A stretch of DNA of 64,000 nucleotides from the NCBI GenBank assembly GCA_963818505.1, contig CAWFSJ010000005.1, forward strand, positions 930,001 through 994,000, given 5' to 3'. Below are positions 7,697-15,927 of the stretch, piece by piece; position 1 is the stretch's first letter, and every line of letters begins with the position of its first letter. Source of the DNA: JADKAV01 sp963818505 (GTDB lineage Bacteria > Actinomycetota > Actinomycetes > S36-B12 > UBA10799). The notes beneath the pieces were generated by a model. It saw only the letters and a program-made list of their open reading frames with translations, was not told the DNA's origin and did not search any database. Both the position numbers and the translations under genes were made by a program.

Positions 7697-9853
7697 ATGG
7701 CGCAACCACGTGTGAATGCAGCGGGCGGACTGCCCGCCGTCGGATACGTGATGAAGAAGGCCTGGGCAACTGGTGAGTTCGCGGCGACCCTGCGCAAGCT
7801 GAAGTCGAAGAACACGTGCAAGACTTGCGCGCTCGGCATGGGTGGGCAGGCTGGCGGCATGGTCAACGAGGCCGGTCACTTCCCCGAGGTCTGCAAGAAG
7901 TCGGTCCAGGCCCAGGCGGCGGATATGCAGCCCGGCATCGACGAGTCGGTTTTCGCGGCCAACGACGTTGACGCGCTGCGCAGACTCACCAGCGCCGAGG
8001 TTGAGGACCTCGGGCGGCTGGCTTTCCCGGTCGTCCAACGCCCAGGGTCCCGCCATTTCGAGCGGGCGACCTGGGATGAAGCCCTTGGGATCGCCGGGAG
8101 CGCGCTGCGCGAGACAGATCCTCGCAGAACCTTCTGGTACGCCAGCGGTCGATCCGGCAACGAGTCGGCCTTCCTGATGCAGCTGGTCGCGCGGGCTTAC
8201 GGCAGTCCGAACATCCATAACTGCTCGTTCTACTGCCACAACGCTTCGTCGGTGGCGCTGGCTGACATCTACGGCAGCGGCACGGCCAGCACGACTCTTG
8301 ACGACCTGACGAAGGCCGACGTCGTCCTGTTGGTCGGTGCCAATCCGGCCAGCAATCACCCGCGCCTGATAACCCAGTTGATCCACCTGCGCCGTCGCGG
8401 CGGGAAAGTGATCGTGGTCAACCCCCTGTCCGAACTCGGCCTGCGACGGTTTCGGCTGCCGTCGGATGTCCGCAGTCTGACGGTGGGCTCGCAGGTGAGC
8501 GACCTGTATCTGCAACCGCGCATCGGTGGGGACATCGCCCTGTTCACTGCGCTGCTCAAAATCGTGGCGTGGGATACCGGTTTCGTGGAGGACAGCACCT
8601 CCGGCGCCGAGAGACTCCGGGCGCACCTGGACGGCCTCGACCTCAACGAGCTCGCGGCGAGTAGTGGGGTGGCGCTGGGGCAGATCCGCGAGACCGCCGC
8701 GCTGCTCTCCGAGGCCCAGCGGGGGATCTTCGCATGGTGCATGGGATTGACCCATCATGCGCACGGGACGGACAACATCCGGGCGCTGGGTAATCTCGCG
8801 CTCGCGCGCGGGTTCCTCGGTAAGCCCGGTGCTGGCCTGATGCCGATTCGCGGGCATTCCAACGTCCAGGGTGTGGGTTCGATGGGTGTCTCCCCGGGAC
8901 TCAAGGAGGCATTCGCCGCCGAGCTGGAACGCCGGTTCGCGATCACGGTCCCGCGCGAGACTGGGCAGGACACCTACGCATCGATGCAGGCGGCCCACGC
9001 CGGGGACATCGACGCGGCCGTGCTAGTCGGCGGGAACCTGTGGGGCAGCAACCCGGACTCGGTGTGGGCGGGACAGGCCCTGCGGAACATCGGTGTGACC
9101 GTTTCGCTGACGACCAAGCTGAACCCTGGGCACTTCCACGGCAACGGCCGCACCAGCGTGATTCTGCCTGTGTTGGCCCGCGATGAGGAGGCTCAGCCGA
9201 CGACTCAGGAATCGATGTTCAACTACGTGCGGATGTCCTCTGGCGGCGCGCCCAACATCGTGGGTGAACTGCGCTCCGAGACCGATGTACTGGCGGCGTT
9301 GGCCGCACAAGCCATGGGCGTTGAGGTTTTCGACTGGGACAGGCTACGCTCGCACGGCACTCTGCGGGAGGCCATCGCCGCAGTCGTCCCCGGCTACGCC
9401 GCAATTGATCGGATCGAGACCCACGGGGAGTTCCAGGTCGCTGGCCGCACCTTCCACGAACCCCGATTCGCCACACCGGACGGCAAGGCCCACTTCAACG
9501 TGGTCGAGGTGCCCGCACAGGTCGCCGGGTTGCAGCTCATGACGATCCGCTCCGAGGGTCAGTTCAACACGGTGGTGTACGACGCCGAGGACCTCTACAG
9601 GGGCAACACCTCCCGTGATGTCGTGATGATCAACGCAGTGGACGCGGCCGTTCGGGGCATTCGTGAAGGAGACGCCGTCAGGGTTTCCAGTGATGCGGGC
9701 AGCATGACCGTGTCGGCGGCCGTCGTGGACATCGCCCGAGGAGCGTTGGCCATGTACTACCCGGAGGCCAACCAACTCGTTCCCGCACGCCTGGACCCCG
9801 AGTCGCGCACGCCGGCCTTCAAGTCGGTGCCGGTCACGCTGGTCAAGGTCTAG
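7697..9853 (+). CDS. FdhF/YdeP family molybdopterin oxidoreductase
   Basis: A 718-residue molybdenum enzyme of the formate-dehydrogenase-like FdhF/YdeP family. The N-terminus has C41-KT-C44-ALGMGGQ instead of a full four-cysteine Fe-S motif, which is typical of YdeP-type proteins. The middle contains the bis-MGD binding core (WYASGRSGNESAF, VLLVGANPASNHPR, GHSNVQGVGSMG) and the C-terminus the molydopterin dinucleotide-binding domain (GNTSRDVVMIN). E. coli YdeP is linked to acid resistance but its substrate is unknown. No signal peptide is seen, so it is cytoplasmic. A TACCGT box six bases before ATG 7697 suggests a leaderless mRNA. It overlaps the next convergent gene by four bases. Confidence 0.92.
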   Translation: MAQPRVNAAGGLPAVGYVMKKAWATGEFAATLRKLKSKNTCKTCALGMGGQAGGMVNEAGHFPEVCKKSVQAQAADMQPGIDESVFAANDVDALRRLTSAEVEDLGRLAFPVVQRPGSRHFERATWDEALGIAGSALRETDPRRTFWYASGRSGNESAFLMQLVARAYGSPNIHNCSFYCHNASSVALADIYGSGTASTTLDDLTKADVVLLVGANPASNHPRLITQLIHLRRRGGKVIVVNPLSELGLRRFRLPSDVRSLTVGSQVSDLYLQPRIGGDIALFTALLKIVAWDTGFVEDSTSGAERLRAHLDGLDLNELAASSGVALGQIRETAALLSEAQRGIFAWCMGLTHHAHGTDNIRALGNLALARGFLGKPGAGLMPIRGHSNVQGVGSMGVSPGLKEAFAAELERRFAITVPRETGQDTYASMQAAHAGDIDAAVLVGGNLWGSNPDSVWAGQALRNIGVTVSLTTKLNPGHFHGNGRTSVILPVLARDEEAQPTTQESMFNYVRMSSGGAPNIVGELRSETDVLAALAAQAMGVEVFDWDRLRSHGTLREAIAAVVPGYAAIDRIETHGEFQVAGRTFHEPRFATPDGKAHFNVVEVPAQVAGLQLMTIRSEGQFNTVVYDAEDLYRGNTSRDVVMINAVDAAVRGIREGDAVRVSSDAGSMTVSAAVVDIARGALAMYYPEANQLVPARLDPESRTPAFKSVPVTLVKV

Positions 9854-10308
9854 CGGGCCTCTGCCGCCTCGGCGATGTCGGCAAGGTCCTGCTGCATCAC
9901 CTTGCGCATGGTGGACACCATCAACGTGCCGACGACTGCACCCAGCGTCTTGTTGAGCAGCCCATCGGCCTGTGCTTCGAAATGCATGGACAGCACGCAC
10001 GCCTGCACACCATCGGGCTCAACGACCAACTGCGTGGTGTAGTGGCTGCTGCCGTGATGGGCCTCGGTGGTGTAGGAACGACCCAGCTCGACGGCCGTCA
10101 CCGTCATCTCCTCAGTGGCGGACTTGCCGAACATCACCCGGGTCTCGCGCCACCGGGTTCCGACATCGAATGTCGAGCCGGAATCCAGCCGTTCCACCTT
10201 CTGGATCCCCGAGATGAACTCGTAGGAGTGCTCGATGTCGATGATCAACTCCCATACGGTTGCAGCCGGGGCCGCAATCTGCTGGCTGATATCGATTGGT
10301 CCGGGCAC
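9850..10308 (-). CDS. SRPBCC family protein (polyketide cyclase/START-like)
   Basis: A 152-residue helix-grip-fold protein starting MPGPIDISQQIAAPAATVWELI, the standard opening of actinobacterial SRPBCC proteins, with a long C-terminal helix. These domains bind hydrophobic ligands; no enzymatic residues can be assigned. The ORF is complete and stops four bases inside the end of the convergent YdeP gene. No operon partner is seen. Confidence 0.88.
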   Translation of the reverse strand: MPGPIDISQQIAAPAATVWELIIDIEHSYEFISGIQKVERLDSGSTFDVGTRWRETRVMFGKSATEEMTVTAVELGRSYTTEAHHGSSHYTTQLVVEPDGVQACVLSMHFEAQADGLLNKTLGAVVGTLMVSTMRKVMQQDLADIAEAAEAR

Positions 10309-10399
10309 GACCTGCTCCCCTGCTACTCACCTGTCACCCGACCCTACTGCCCGACTTCCGCCCACCGGAACCCGCAAGATCCACTCCGACTGCTGGTGA

Positions 10400-11614
10400 T
10401 CATGGTGGCGCCCGGCTGCACGTGATGCTTGGCACACCGTGTTCATCGAAGGTGACCGTGTAGCGGCCGTGGTGCAGGTCGTGATGACAACGCGAGCACA
10501 TCAGAACCAGATTTGTCAGGTCGGTCAAACCTCCGTGACGCCAGTGCAGGACGTGGTGTGCTTCGCAGAACCGGGGAGCGCGCCCGCAGCGGATACACCC
10601 GTGGTCGCGGGCTATCAGGGCTGCCCATTGGGCGGCGGTGGCGCGCCGGTGGCTGCGTCCCAAAGCCAAGGGTACGAACACGCCGCCGTGACGCGTGCCG
10701 AAGATGACCGAGCACGCGACGCTGCAGCTCAACAGGTCGAAGCTGTCGCGAGTGAGCAGGTGGCCGTCGTCCAGGGTGGAGCCTGCCCCCTCCGGCAGAG
10801 TCTCCAAGTCGATCAGGATGGACAGTCCGGACACTCCTAGCGGACGTCGATTGGCGCAGGCGGCCGTAACGATGTCAGCCAACGCGTCTGCCCTGCGCTG
10901 CGTGGGGGTGCGCTGATCGGGCCCGGGCCCGGGGTGTGAGAAAGCGGTCAATGCGTCGCGTAGGCGCCGGCCGTCGATCGCATCGAGCCATCCGTCGAGA
11001 CGGAACATGCCATTGGGGGTCTCGGAGATCGACAGTCCCCGTTTGTCGTGTTGGGAGCGCTCTTTGGCCTCGTCGGCGTCGGGCTGGCACTGCCCGATCA
11101 GCACATCGAGCAGCCGCCGGAGTTCGGCGGGTTCGACGCTTGCGGCCAGTTCCACCAGACCCGCCTCCAGATCGGCGAAGTCATCGATCCGACCGGCTGC
11201 GTGGCGAAGCGCCTGCACATGGGCGTTGCTCAGCCGCCCTGCGCCGAATGCCTCGTGCACGTGAGGCAGGACGCGCAATGCCCGCGCGGTGCCGACCATT
11301 GCCGAACCAACCGGGGGGTTTGCCCCCACGGCGGCCGCCACCAGGGTGCCCGTGGTGCCCGCGTGCAGGGATGTCGCCACGTGCATGCTGTCGGCTGCGC
11401 CAGCCAGCGCGACGAGGTAGGAGTCCATCTGGTTGCGTAGCGAGGCGACGGCGCCCAGCGCCCCCACGATCTGGTCGGCACTCAGGTCCAGGGGCTCGGG
11501 AAACGCCTTCACACATGCGGCCGCATCGTCGATGGCCCGCGGGTGCTCAGTGGGCAGACCCTCGCGGATCCGGGCGCGTCGCACTCCCGGCCGGGACAGT
11601 TCCAATATCGACAT
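10400..11614 (-). CDS. DUF222 / HNH endonuclease domain protein (13E12-type)
   Basis: A 404-residue protein with an N-terminal DUF222 helical domain and a C-terminal HNH nuclease. The HNH region shows CIRCGRAPRFCEAHHVLHW followed by HGGLTDLTNLVLMCSRCHH, so both zinc-knuckle CxxC pairs and the catalytic HH are present. The family is expanded in actinobacteria; in M. tuberculosis it forms the REP13E12 repeats, which suggests mobility or homing, though the activity is not established. Two palindromic direct repeats lie upstream (11681-11750). It stands alone between unrelated genes. Confidence 0.9.
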   Translation of the reverse strand: MSILELSRPGVRRARIREGLPTEHPRAIDDAAACVKAFPEPLDLSADQIVGALGAVASLRNQMDSYLVALAGAADSMHVATSLHAGTTGTLVAAAVGANPPVGSAMVGTARALRVLPHVHEAFGAGRLSNAHVQALRHAAGRIDDFADLEAGLVELAASVEPAELRRLLDVLIGQCQPDADEAKERSQHDKRGLSISETPNGMFRLDGWLDAIDGRRLRDALTAFSHPGPGPDQRTPTQRRADALADIVTAACANRRPLGVSGLSILIDLETLPEGAGSTLDDGHLLTRDSFDLLSCSVACSVIFGTRHGGVFVPLALGRSHRRATAAQWAALIARDHGCIRCGRAPRFCEAHHVLHWRHGGLTDLTNLVLMCSRCHHDLHHGRYTVTFDEHGVPSITCSRAPP

Positions 11615-11680
11615 GCGCGCACCCCCCTACCCGATGATCCGTCGAATCGGGGTGACCCCCGCGACACTCTTGCGCTCAAT

Positions 11681-11750
11681 CACCCCACGCTAACCGGGGG
11701 GTGTGACACGTTCGTCCGAACAATCCCCACGCTAAACGGGGGGTGTGACA
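11681..11750 (+). repeat. Pair of 28-bp palindromic direct repeats
   Basis: Copies at 11681-11708 and 11723-11750 share CCCCACGCTAA-N-CGGGGGGTGTGACA and are 42 bp apart. Each can form a small hairpin from CCCC and GGGG arms. They sit in the 253-bp gap between the DUF222/HNH gene and asd. The rest of the gap (11751-11867) shows no gene or clear signal. Function is unknown; binding sites for a regulator or ends of a lost mobile element are both possible. Confidence 0.75.
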
Positions 11751-11867
11751 AATAGTTGCCTCTCCATTGGCAACGGTGGGTAAGTCGAAGGGTCGGTTGG
11801 TGGGTGTGGCGCAAGGCGGGCCGGGAATGGCGTTCACGACCACCCCGAACTGCCGAACAACCGTGCG

Positions 11868-12887
11868 TCAGCGGGCGGCGAGCAGTTCCGCGATCTGAAT
11901 CGCGTTCAGTGCAGCGCCCTTGCGCAGGTTGTCATTGCTGACGAAAAACGCCAGGCCGTTGTCGCCGTCCTGCCGGAAGCGTCCGACGTAACTGGGGTCC
12001 TGGCCGGCGGCCTGCAACGGGTTCGGTACCTCCGTGACAATCACGCCGGGGGCATCCTGCAGCAACTGCCGAGCGCGCGCGACAGTGATGGGGCGCGTGA
12101 ACTCGGCGTTGATCGACAGGCTGTGGCCGGTGAATACGGGGACACGCACGCACGTACCGGAAACCCGCAGGCCAGGGATGTCGAGGATCTTACGGCTCTC
12201 GTTTCTCAGCTTCTGCTCCTCGTCGGTCTCCCCTGACCCGTCGTCGACGAAGTTGCCGGCTTGAGCCAGAACATTGAACGCGATGTGCCCAGGGAACTTC
12301 GCCGGGTCGGGCAGGCCGACGGCGCTCCCGTCGTAGGTGAGTTGCCCGAGTCCGTCGTCCTTGGCGCCGGCCAGGACCTGCTCCTGCAACTCGTTGACTC
12401 CGGCCAGGCCGGCACCGGAGACCGCCTGGTAGGTGCTGACGACCAGGCGCTGCAGCCCTGCATCCTCGTGCAAGGGTTTCAAGACCGGCATCGCGGCCAT
12501 CGTCGTGCAATTGGGGTTCGCAACGATGCCCTTGGGGATCGAGTCGAGGGCGCCGGGGTTCACCTCCGCCACCACCAGTGGGACATCTGGATCCATCCGC
12601 CACGCTGACGAGTTGTCGACCACGACCGCTCCCGCCCCCGCCACCTTCGGGGCCAGGACCTTGCTCGTGGCGCCCCCCGCAGAGAACAATGCGATGTTCA
12701 GTCCGGTGAAGTCGGCTGTGGCAGCGTCCTCCACTGTGATCTGCTCGTCACCCCACGCCAGCGTCGTGCCGGCACTGCGCGCTGAGGCGAAGTAGCGAAT
12801 CCGGTCGAGGGGGAAGTTGCGCTCGGCGAGCAGCGCACGCATGACCCCGCCCACTTGTCCTGTGGCTCCAAAAACTCCAACATCCAT
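11868..12887 (-). CDS. asd: Aspartate-semialdehyde dehydrogenase
   Basis: A 339-residue enzyme that reduces aspartyl phosphate to aspartate semialdehyde with NADPH, the branch point to lysine/diaminopimelate, threonine and methionine. The N-terminus has the nucleotide-binding GATGQVGGVM at 8-17. The catalytic cysteine is C127 in NPNCTTM, and a substrate-binding RVP segment lies further on. ATG at 12887 is chosen because homologues begin directly with the Rossmann strand; an upstream frame would add 11 residues without a ribosome site. Unusually for actinobacteria it is not next to the aspartate kinase gene. Confidence 0.96.
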   Translation of the reverse strand: MDVGVFGATGQVGGVMRALLAERNFPLDRIRYFASARSAGTTLAWGDEQITVEDAATADFTGLNIALFSAGGATSKVLAPKVAGAGAVVVDNSSAWRMDPDVPLVVAEVNPGALDSIPKGIVANPNCTTMAAMPVLKPLHEDAGLQRLVVSTYQAVSGAGLAGVNELQEQVLAGAKDDGLGQLTYDGSAVGLPDPAKFPGHIAFNVLAQAGNFVDDGSGETDEEQKLRNESRKILDIPGLRVSGTCVRVPVFTGHSLSINAEFTRPITVARARQLLQDAPGVIVTEVPNPLQAAGQDPSYVGRFRQDGDNGLAFFVSNDNLRKGAALNAIQIAELLAAR

Positions 12888-13001
12888 GTGCTCAAGGGTA
12901 CTTGGATCAGCGTCGTGCACTTCGGCGTGAGGTCTTACGTCGCTGATGAACCCGTAGTCAACCCCAAGCCGCCGGCGCGGGCGTTTGTGCTGGGCGCATT
13001 C

Positions 13002-14351
13002 TCAGCCGGTCGAGGTGGCTTCGACCTCCCCAGTCCCGGCGGAGACATCCTCGCCCGAGGCAAAGATCTGGATGAGGAACAGCGTCACCAGTAGCCCGAC
13101 GGTTGTCCAAGCAATGAGTTCGGGGGTCTTGTAGCGCTGCAACATGATGAAGACCAGCGCTACCAGTGCCACCGCGATGCGAAGGCCGGTCGCCTGCGAG
13201 GCCACGGTTCGACGCAGCCCGGACATCCGTAGCCCCATCGAAGCCAGCCAACCCTGGATGGCTGCCGCCGCGCGCACGGGAACCGAGCGTATACCTCTGG
13301 CGACCTGGCTCCCGCCGAGGAGCAGTCCACCGAGCAGAAGCACCGCACCGGCGACTGCGCCGGCCCAAAGCGACTGCCGCAGGAAGAGCGTGAACTGGTC
13401 GAAGAACGCGGTGGCGGCCGCGGCGTTGACAGTGTCGGGCAGTTCAGCAAGGTACACCGTGCGGCCGAACGCCAGAAGCCCAGCAGCCACTGCCATCGCC
13501 AGCATCAGGCCGAACCCGAACCATGCGAGCGCCTTGTGCGAAGCATGCGCCACGAAGATGCCGATCACAGCCAGCGCCATCGCGATGAGCGGCAACCAGA
13601 AGCCGACGGTGTTCAGCAGGTTGTAACCCGTTTGCAGAGCCGACGCGTTCGGGGCGTTGAACAGCACGATCGTGGTGTCGGTCGTGGGGATCTTCTCGGC
13701 GATCGTGAAGCCCTTGCTGATCAGGATCTCCTTCACCTGGCCGATGAGGTTGCCCAGGTCCAGAACCACTTGGTTGTCCTTGACCATCACCGCGTTGTCG
13801 GTGTTCTGTCCCGTCAGGCCTTCATTCAGTCGCTGGTGAACGAGGGTGTTGGCCTCGACCCAGGCCGCCTCGAACTGCTCAGACTCCACGACTTTGTTCA
13901 CCGCGTCTGCGGCGTACGATTCGATGCCCTGGCTCAGGGGACCGGCCAGCGCCTGCAGGGCCGCAGCCTGCTGCGGGGTCAGGTCCCTGCCCTCAGTGAT
14001 CGCGGAGACCGCCTCGGTCGTCAGCGCGTTCACATCGACGTAGGTGAAGATCTCCGCGGTGATCCTGGCGGACACGGCATCCTGGATGGCAGGGTTCTCG
14101 GCCAAGGGCGCAACCGTCTGCACATAACGATTGGTGTCGGTGACCTCGCCGCGTGCCCAGACAGAGACAACCGAAAGCGGTGCCAGCAGGCAGGCGGTGA
14201 CGATCATCACCGTCGACCAGAACGTGCGCACCCAGTGGCCCTTGGGTTTTGGTGGCGTGTTCGAGACCTCCAGTTGTTTCTGAAGATCTGCAACCTGGTC
14301 CCGCAGTTGCTGGATCTGCGTTTCATCCTGCGTATTCGCGTATTCGCTCAT
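13002..14351 (-). CDS. Large integral membrane protein of unknown function
   Basis: A 449-residue protein. Residues 9-29 look like a short coiled coil (ETQIQQLRDQVADLQKQLEV). One transmembrane segment follows at about 44-64, then an extracytoplasmic domain of roughly 180 residues with RYVQTVAPLAENPAIQDAV and DNQVVLDLGNLI, then about five more transmembrane segments. A strong ribosome site (GGGAGG) seven bases before the ATG fixes the start. Similar proteins occur across actinobacteria without assigned function. I do not recognise an enzymatic motif. It may be the last gene of a unit with the alkylation-repair gene 64 bp upstream. Confidence 0.87.
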   Translation of the reverse strand: MSEYANTQDETQIQQLRDQVADLQKQLEVSNTPPKPKGHWVRTFWSTVMIVTACLLAPLSVVSVWARGEVTDTNRYVQTVAPLAENPAIQDAVSARITAEIFTYVDVNALTTEAVSAITEGRDLTPQQAAALQALAGPLSQGIESYAADAVNKVVESEQFEAAWVEANTLVHQRLNEGLTGQNTDNAVMVKDNQVVLDLGNLIGQVKEILISKGFTIAEKIPTTDTTIVLFNAPNASALQTGYNLLNTVGFWLPLIAMALAVIGIFVAHASHKALAWFGFGLMLAMAVAAGLLAFGRTVYLAELPDTVNAAAATAFFDQFTLFLRQSLWAGAVAGAVLLLGGLLLGGSQVARGIRSVPVRAAAAIQGWLASMGLRMSGLRRTVASQATGLRIAVALVALVFIMLQRYKTPELIAWTTVGLLVTLFLIQIFASGEDVSAGTGEVEATSTG

Positions 14352-14415
14352 GCCAGAACCTCCCAGCCAACATTCTCCCTGTTGAACAGCCGCTGAATCC
14401 CCTGTTGCGGGTGAT

Positions 14416-15471
14416 TTACGGCGCGTCGGGCGCAGCCAGAACCTCCACCACGCCCAGATCATGGGCGCGGCCGTTGAGCTGAACGGCGATCCTGTGGGGG
14501 CCCGGGTAGGGCGTGCGCGTACTCAGCCGGTCGAAACTGACGCTTCGGCGGATCACCGCGTGGCCGTCGAGGTCGACCTCACCGCCCTTGAAGACCTTCG
14601 GTGTAGACGTGCCGTTGGACTTTACGAAATGGACGACCAGATCAGCCAGGACCGGACCGTGCCCGTGCAGATGGACTGTGATTCGAAGCGTTTGCCCGAT
14701 CGTCACAGTGCTGGGCAGTTCGGCGCTCGCCGTCACGGCTGTCGGCCTGTAGCCCAGCAGGTCCAGGGCCTCGGGGTCGCCAGCCTTGATCAAGGTGCGC
14801 AGGCCACGACGGACAAGTGCCTCGCGGCCCGGATACCACGCGGCGGCCACCTCGCGTGCTCTTCGCGGGTGGTCCTTGGAGATGTCGTTGAGGTTGTTTG
14901 CGACCGAGCGGATCACGTATTCAGAAGGGTCGTCCTTGAGAAGTTCCAGCAGGTCCAGGACCGGCTGTGGATCTGCGCGAAAGGCAGGTAACTGTCTGGC
15001 CCACGGCAACCGCGGCCGGGTACCCTCGCTGACCAACCGGCGCACGTGTTCGTCGGGGTCGCTGGCCCACAGATGCAAGCGGTCCAGCGTGCCCGGGTAC
15101 TGGGCGAGGAACCCGCGGATCGCGAACTCGGCGGTGAAGACCTGGGTGAGGTCGTACATGGCCGCCATCGACTCCTCGAACGCGGGCAGTCCGTATTCGC
15201 CGATGAACATCGCGTGTGGGTTGTAGAAGAACGCCGCCATTCCCGGCAGTCGTCGATCGCCCAGCGAAGTGTGCACCTGGCGCACGGCCGTGGCTGGATC
15301 CGGGTCGAGGTGTCTGTGCATCACCGCGGCGATGTGGCGTGCCCTGTCCATGAGCCCGAGTTCGTCGAAGCCGACCAAGCAGTCTCGTTCGAAGTCAGGG
15401 CCGACGGGCAGCGTCGCGGCGATCTGGGTGACCACCTCAGGGCCGAAGGAGTTCTTCAGCGGTTCAGCCAT
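14416..15471 (-). CDS. DNA alkylation repair (AlkC/AlkD-type HEAT-repeat) protein
   Basis: A 351-residue helical-repeat protein. The start MAEPLKNSFGPEVVTQIA and the central LLELLKDDPSEYVIRSVANNLNDIS match the HEAT-like AlkC/AlkD DNA glycosylase family that removes alkylated purines without base flipping; the ANNLNDISKDHP stretch is particularly characteristic of AlkC. A beta-rich C-terminal extension (about 230-350) is Ig-like, as in longer AlkC members. The start codon is seven bases from a TAGGCT box on the minus strand, so the transcript may be leaderless. It is divergent from the HIT gene with only 23 bp between starts. Confidence 0.87.
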   Translation of the reverse strand: MAEPLKNSFGPEVVTQIAATLPVGPDFERDCLVGFDELGLMDRARHIAAVMHRHLDPDPATAVRQVHTSLGDRRLPGMAAFFYNPHAMFIGEYGLPAFEESMAAMYDLTQVFTAEFAIRGFLAQYPGTLDRLHLWASDPDEHVRRLVSEGTRPRLPWARQLPAFRADPQPVLDLLELLKDDPSEYVIRSVANNLNDISKDHPRRAREVAAAWYPGREALVRRGLRTLIKAGDPEALDLLGYRPTAVTASAELPSTVTIGQTLRITVHLHGHGPVLADLVVHFVKSNGTSTPKVFKGGEVDLDGHAVIRRSVSFDRLSTRTPYPGPHRIAVQLNGRAHDLGVVEVLAAPDAP

Positions 15472-15478
15472 ACGGTTC

Positions 15479-15488
15479 AGCCTATGCT
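15479..15488. promoter_or_regulatory. Overlapping divergent -10 boxes (leaderless candidates)
   Basis: Minus-strand TAGGCT (15484-15479) lies seven bases before the alkC-like ATG, and plus-strand TATGCT (15483-15488) lies six bases before the HIT ATG. The two boxes share two base pairs, so polymerase can probably occupy only one at a time. No ribosome binding site is visible for either gene. Confidence 0.5.
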
Positions 15489-15494
15489 CGCGCC

Positions 15495-15896
15495 ATGGAC
15501 TGCATCTTCTGTGCCATCGTGGCCGGTGACCTCGGCTCGCGTCAGATCGCCGAGACCGACACGACGCTGGCCTTCATGGACATCAATCCGGCCACTCGTG
15601 GACATGCACTGGTCATTCCGAAACGGCATGCCGCCGACCTTCTGGAGATCGACTCCGAAGATCTCGCGCAGTGCGCCGACCTCGCCCAGCAGGTCGCGCG
15701 GCGAGCTATTGACCGCCTGGGAGCCGATGGCGTGAACCTCGTGAATGCCTGTGGGACGGCTGCCTGGCAGACCGTCTTCCACTTCCACATCCATGTCGTT
15801 CCGCGCTACGCCGGGCGGGACGGTTTGGTGCTTCCTTGGGTACCGGCCCCCGGCGACCCGGACGAGATCGCGGCGGCGTGGGAGGCCCTGCGATGA
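15495..15896 (+). CDS. HIT family nucleotide hydrolase
   Basis: A 133-residue histidine-triad protein starting MDCIFCAIVAGD, which contains a zinc-type C3/C6 pair, and ending in the triad H96-F-H98-I-H100 within FHFHIHVVPR; H98 is the expected nucleophile. Family members cleave nucleoside phosphoramidates or dinucleoside polyphosphates. The length is normal. It likely uses the leaderless promoter at 15483-15488 and is convergent with the LAL regulator. Confidence 0.95.
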   Translation: MDCIFCAIVAGDLGSRQIAETDTTLAFMDINPATRGHALVIPKRHAADLLEIDSEDLAQCADLAQQVARRAIDRLGADGVNLVNACGTAAWQTVFHFHIHVVPRYAGRDGLVLPWVPAPGDPDEIAAAWEALR

Positions 15897-15927
15897 ACTC
15901 CGGGCGGGGCGCCCCGCGCGTTCCGGT

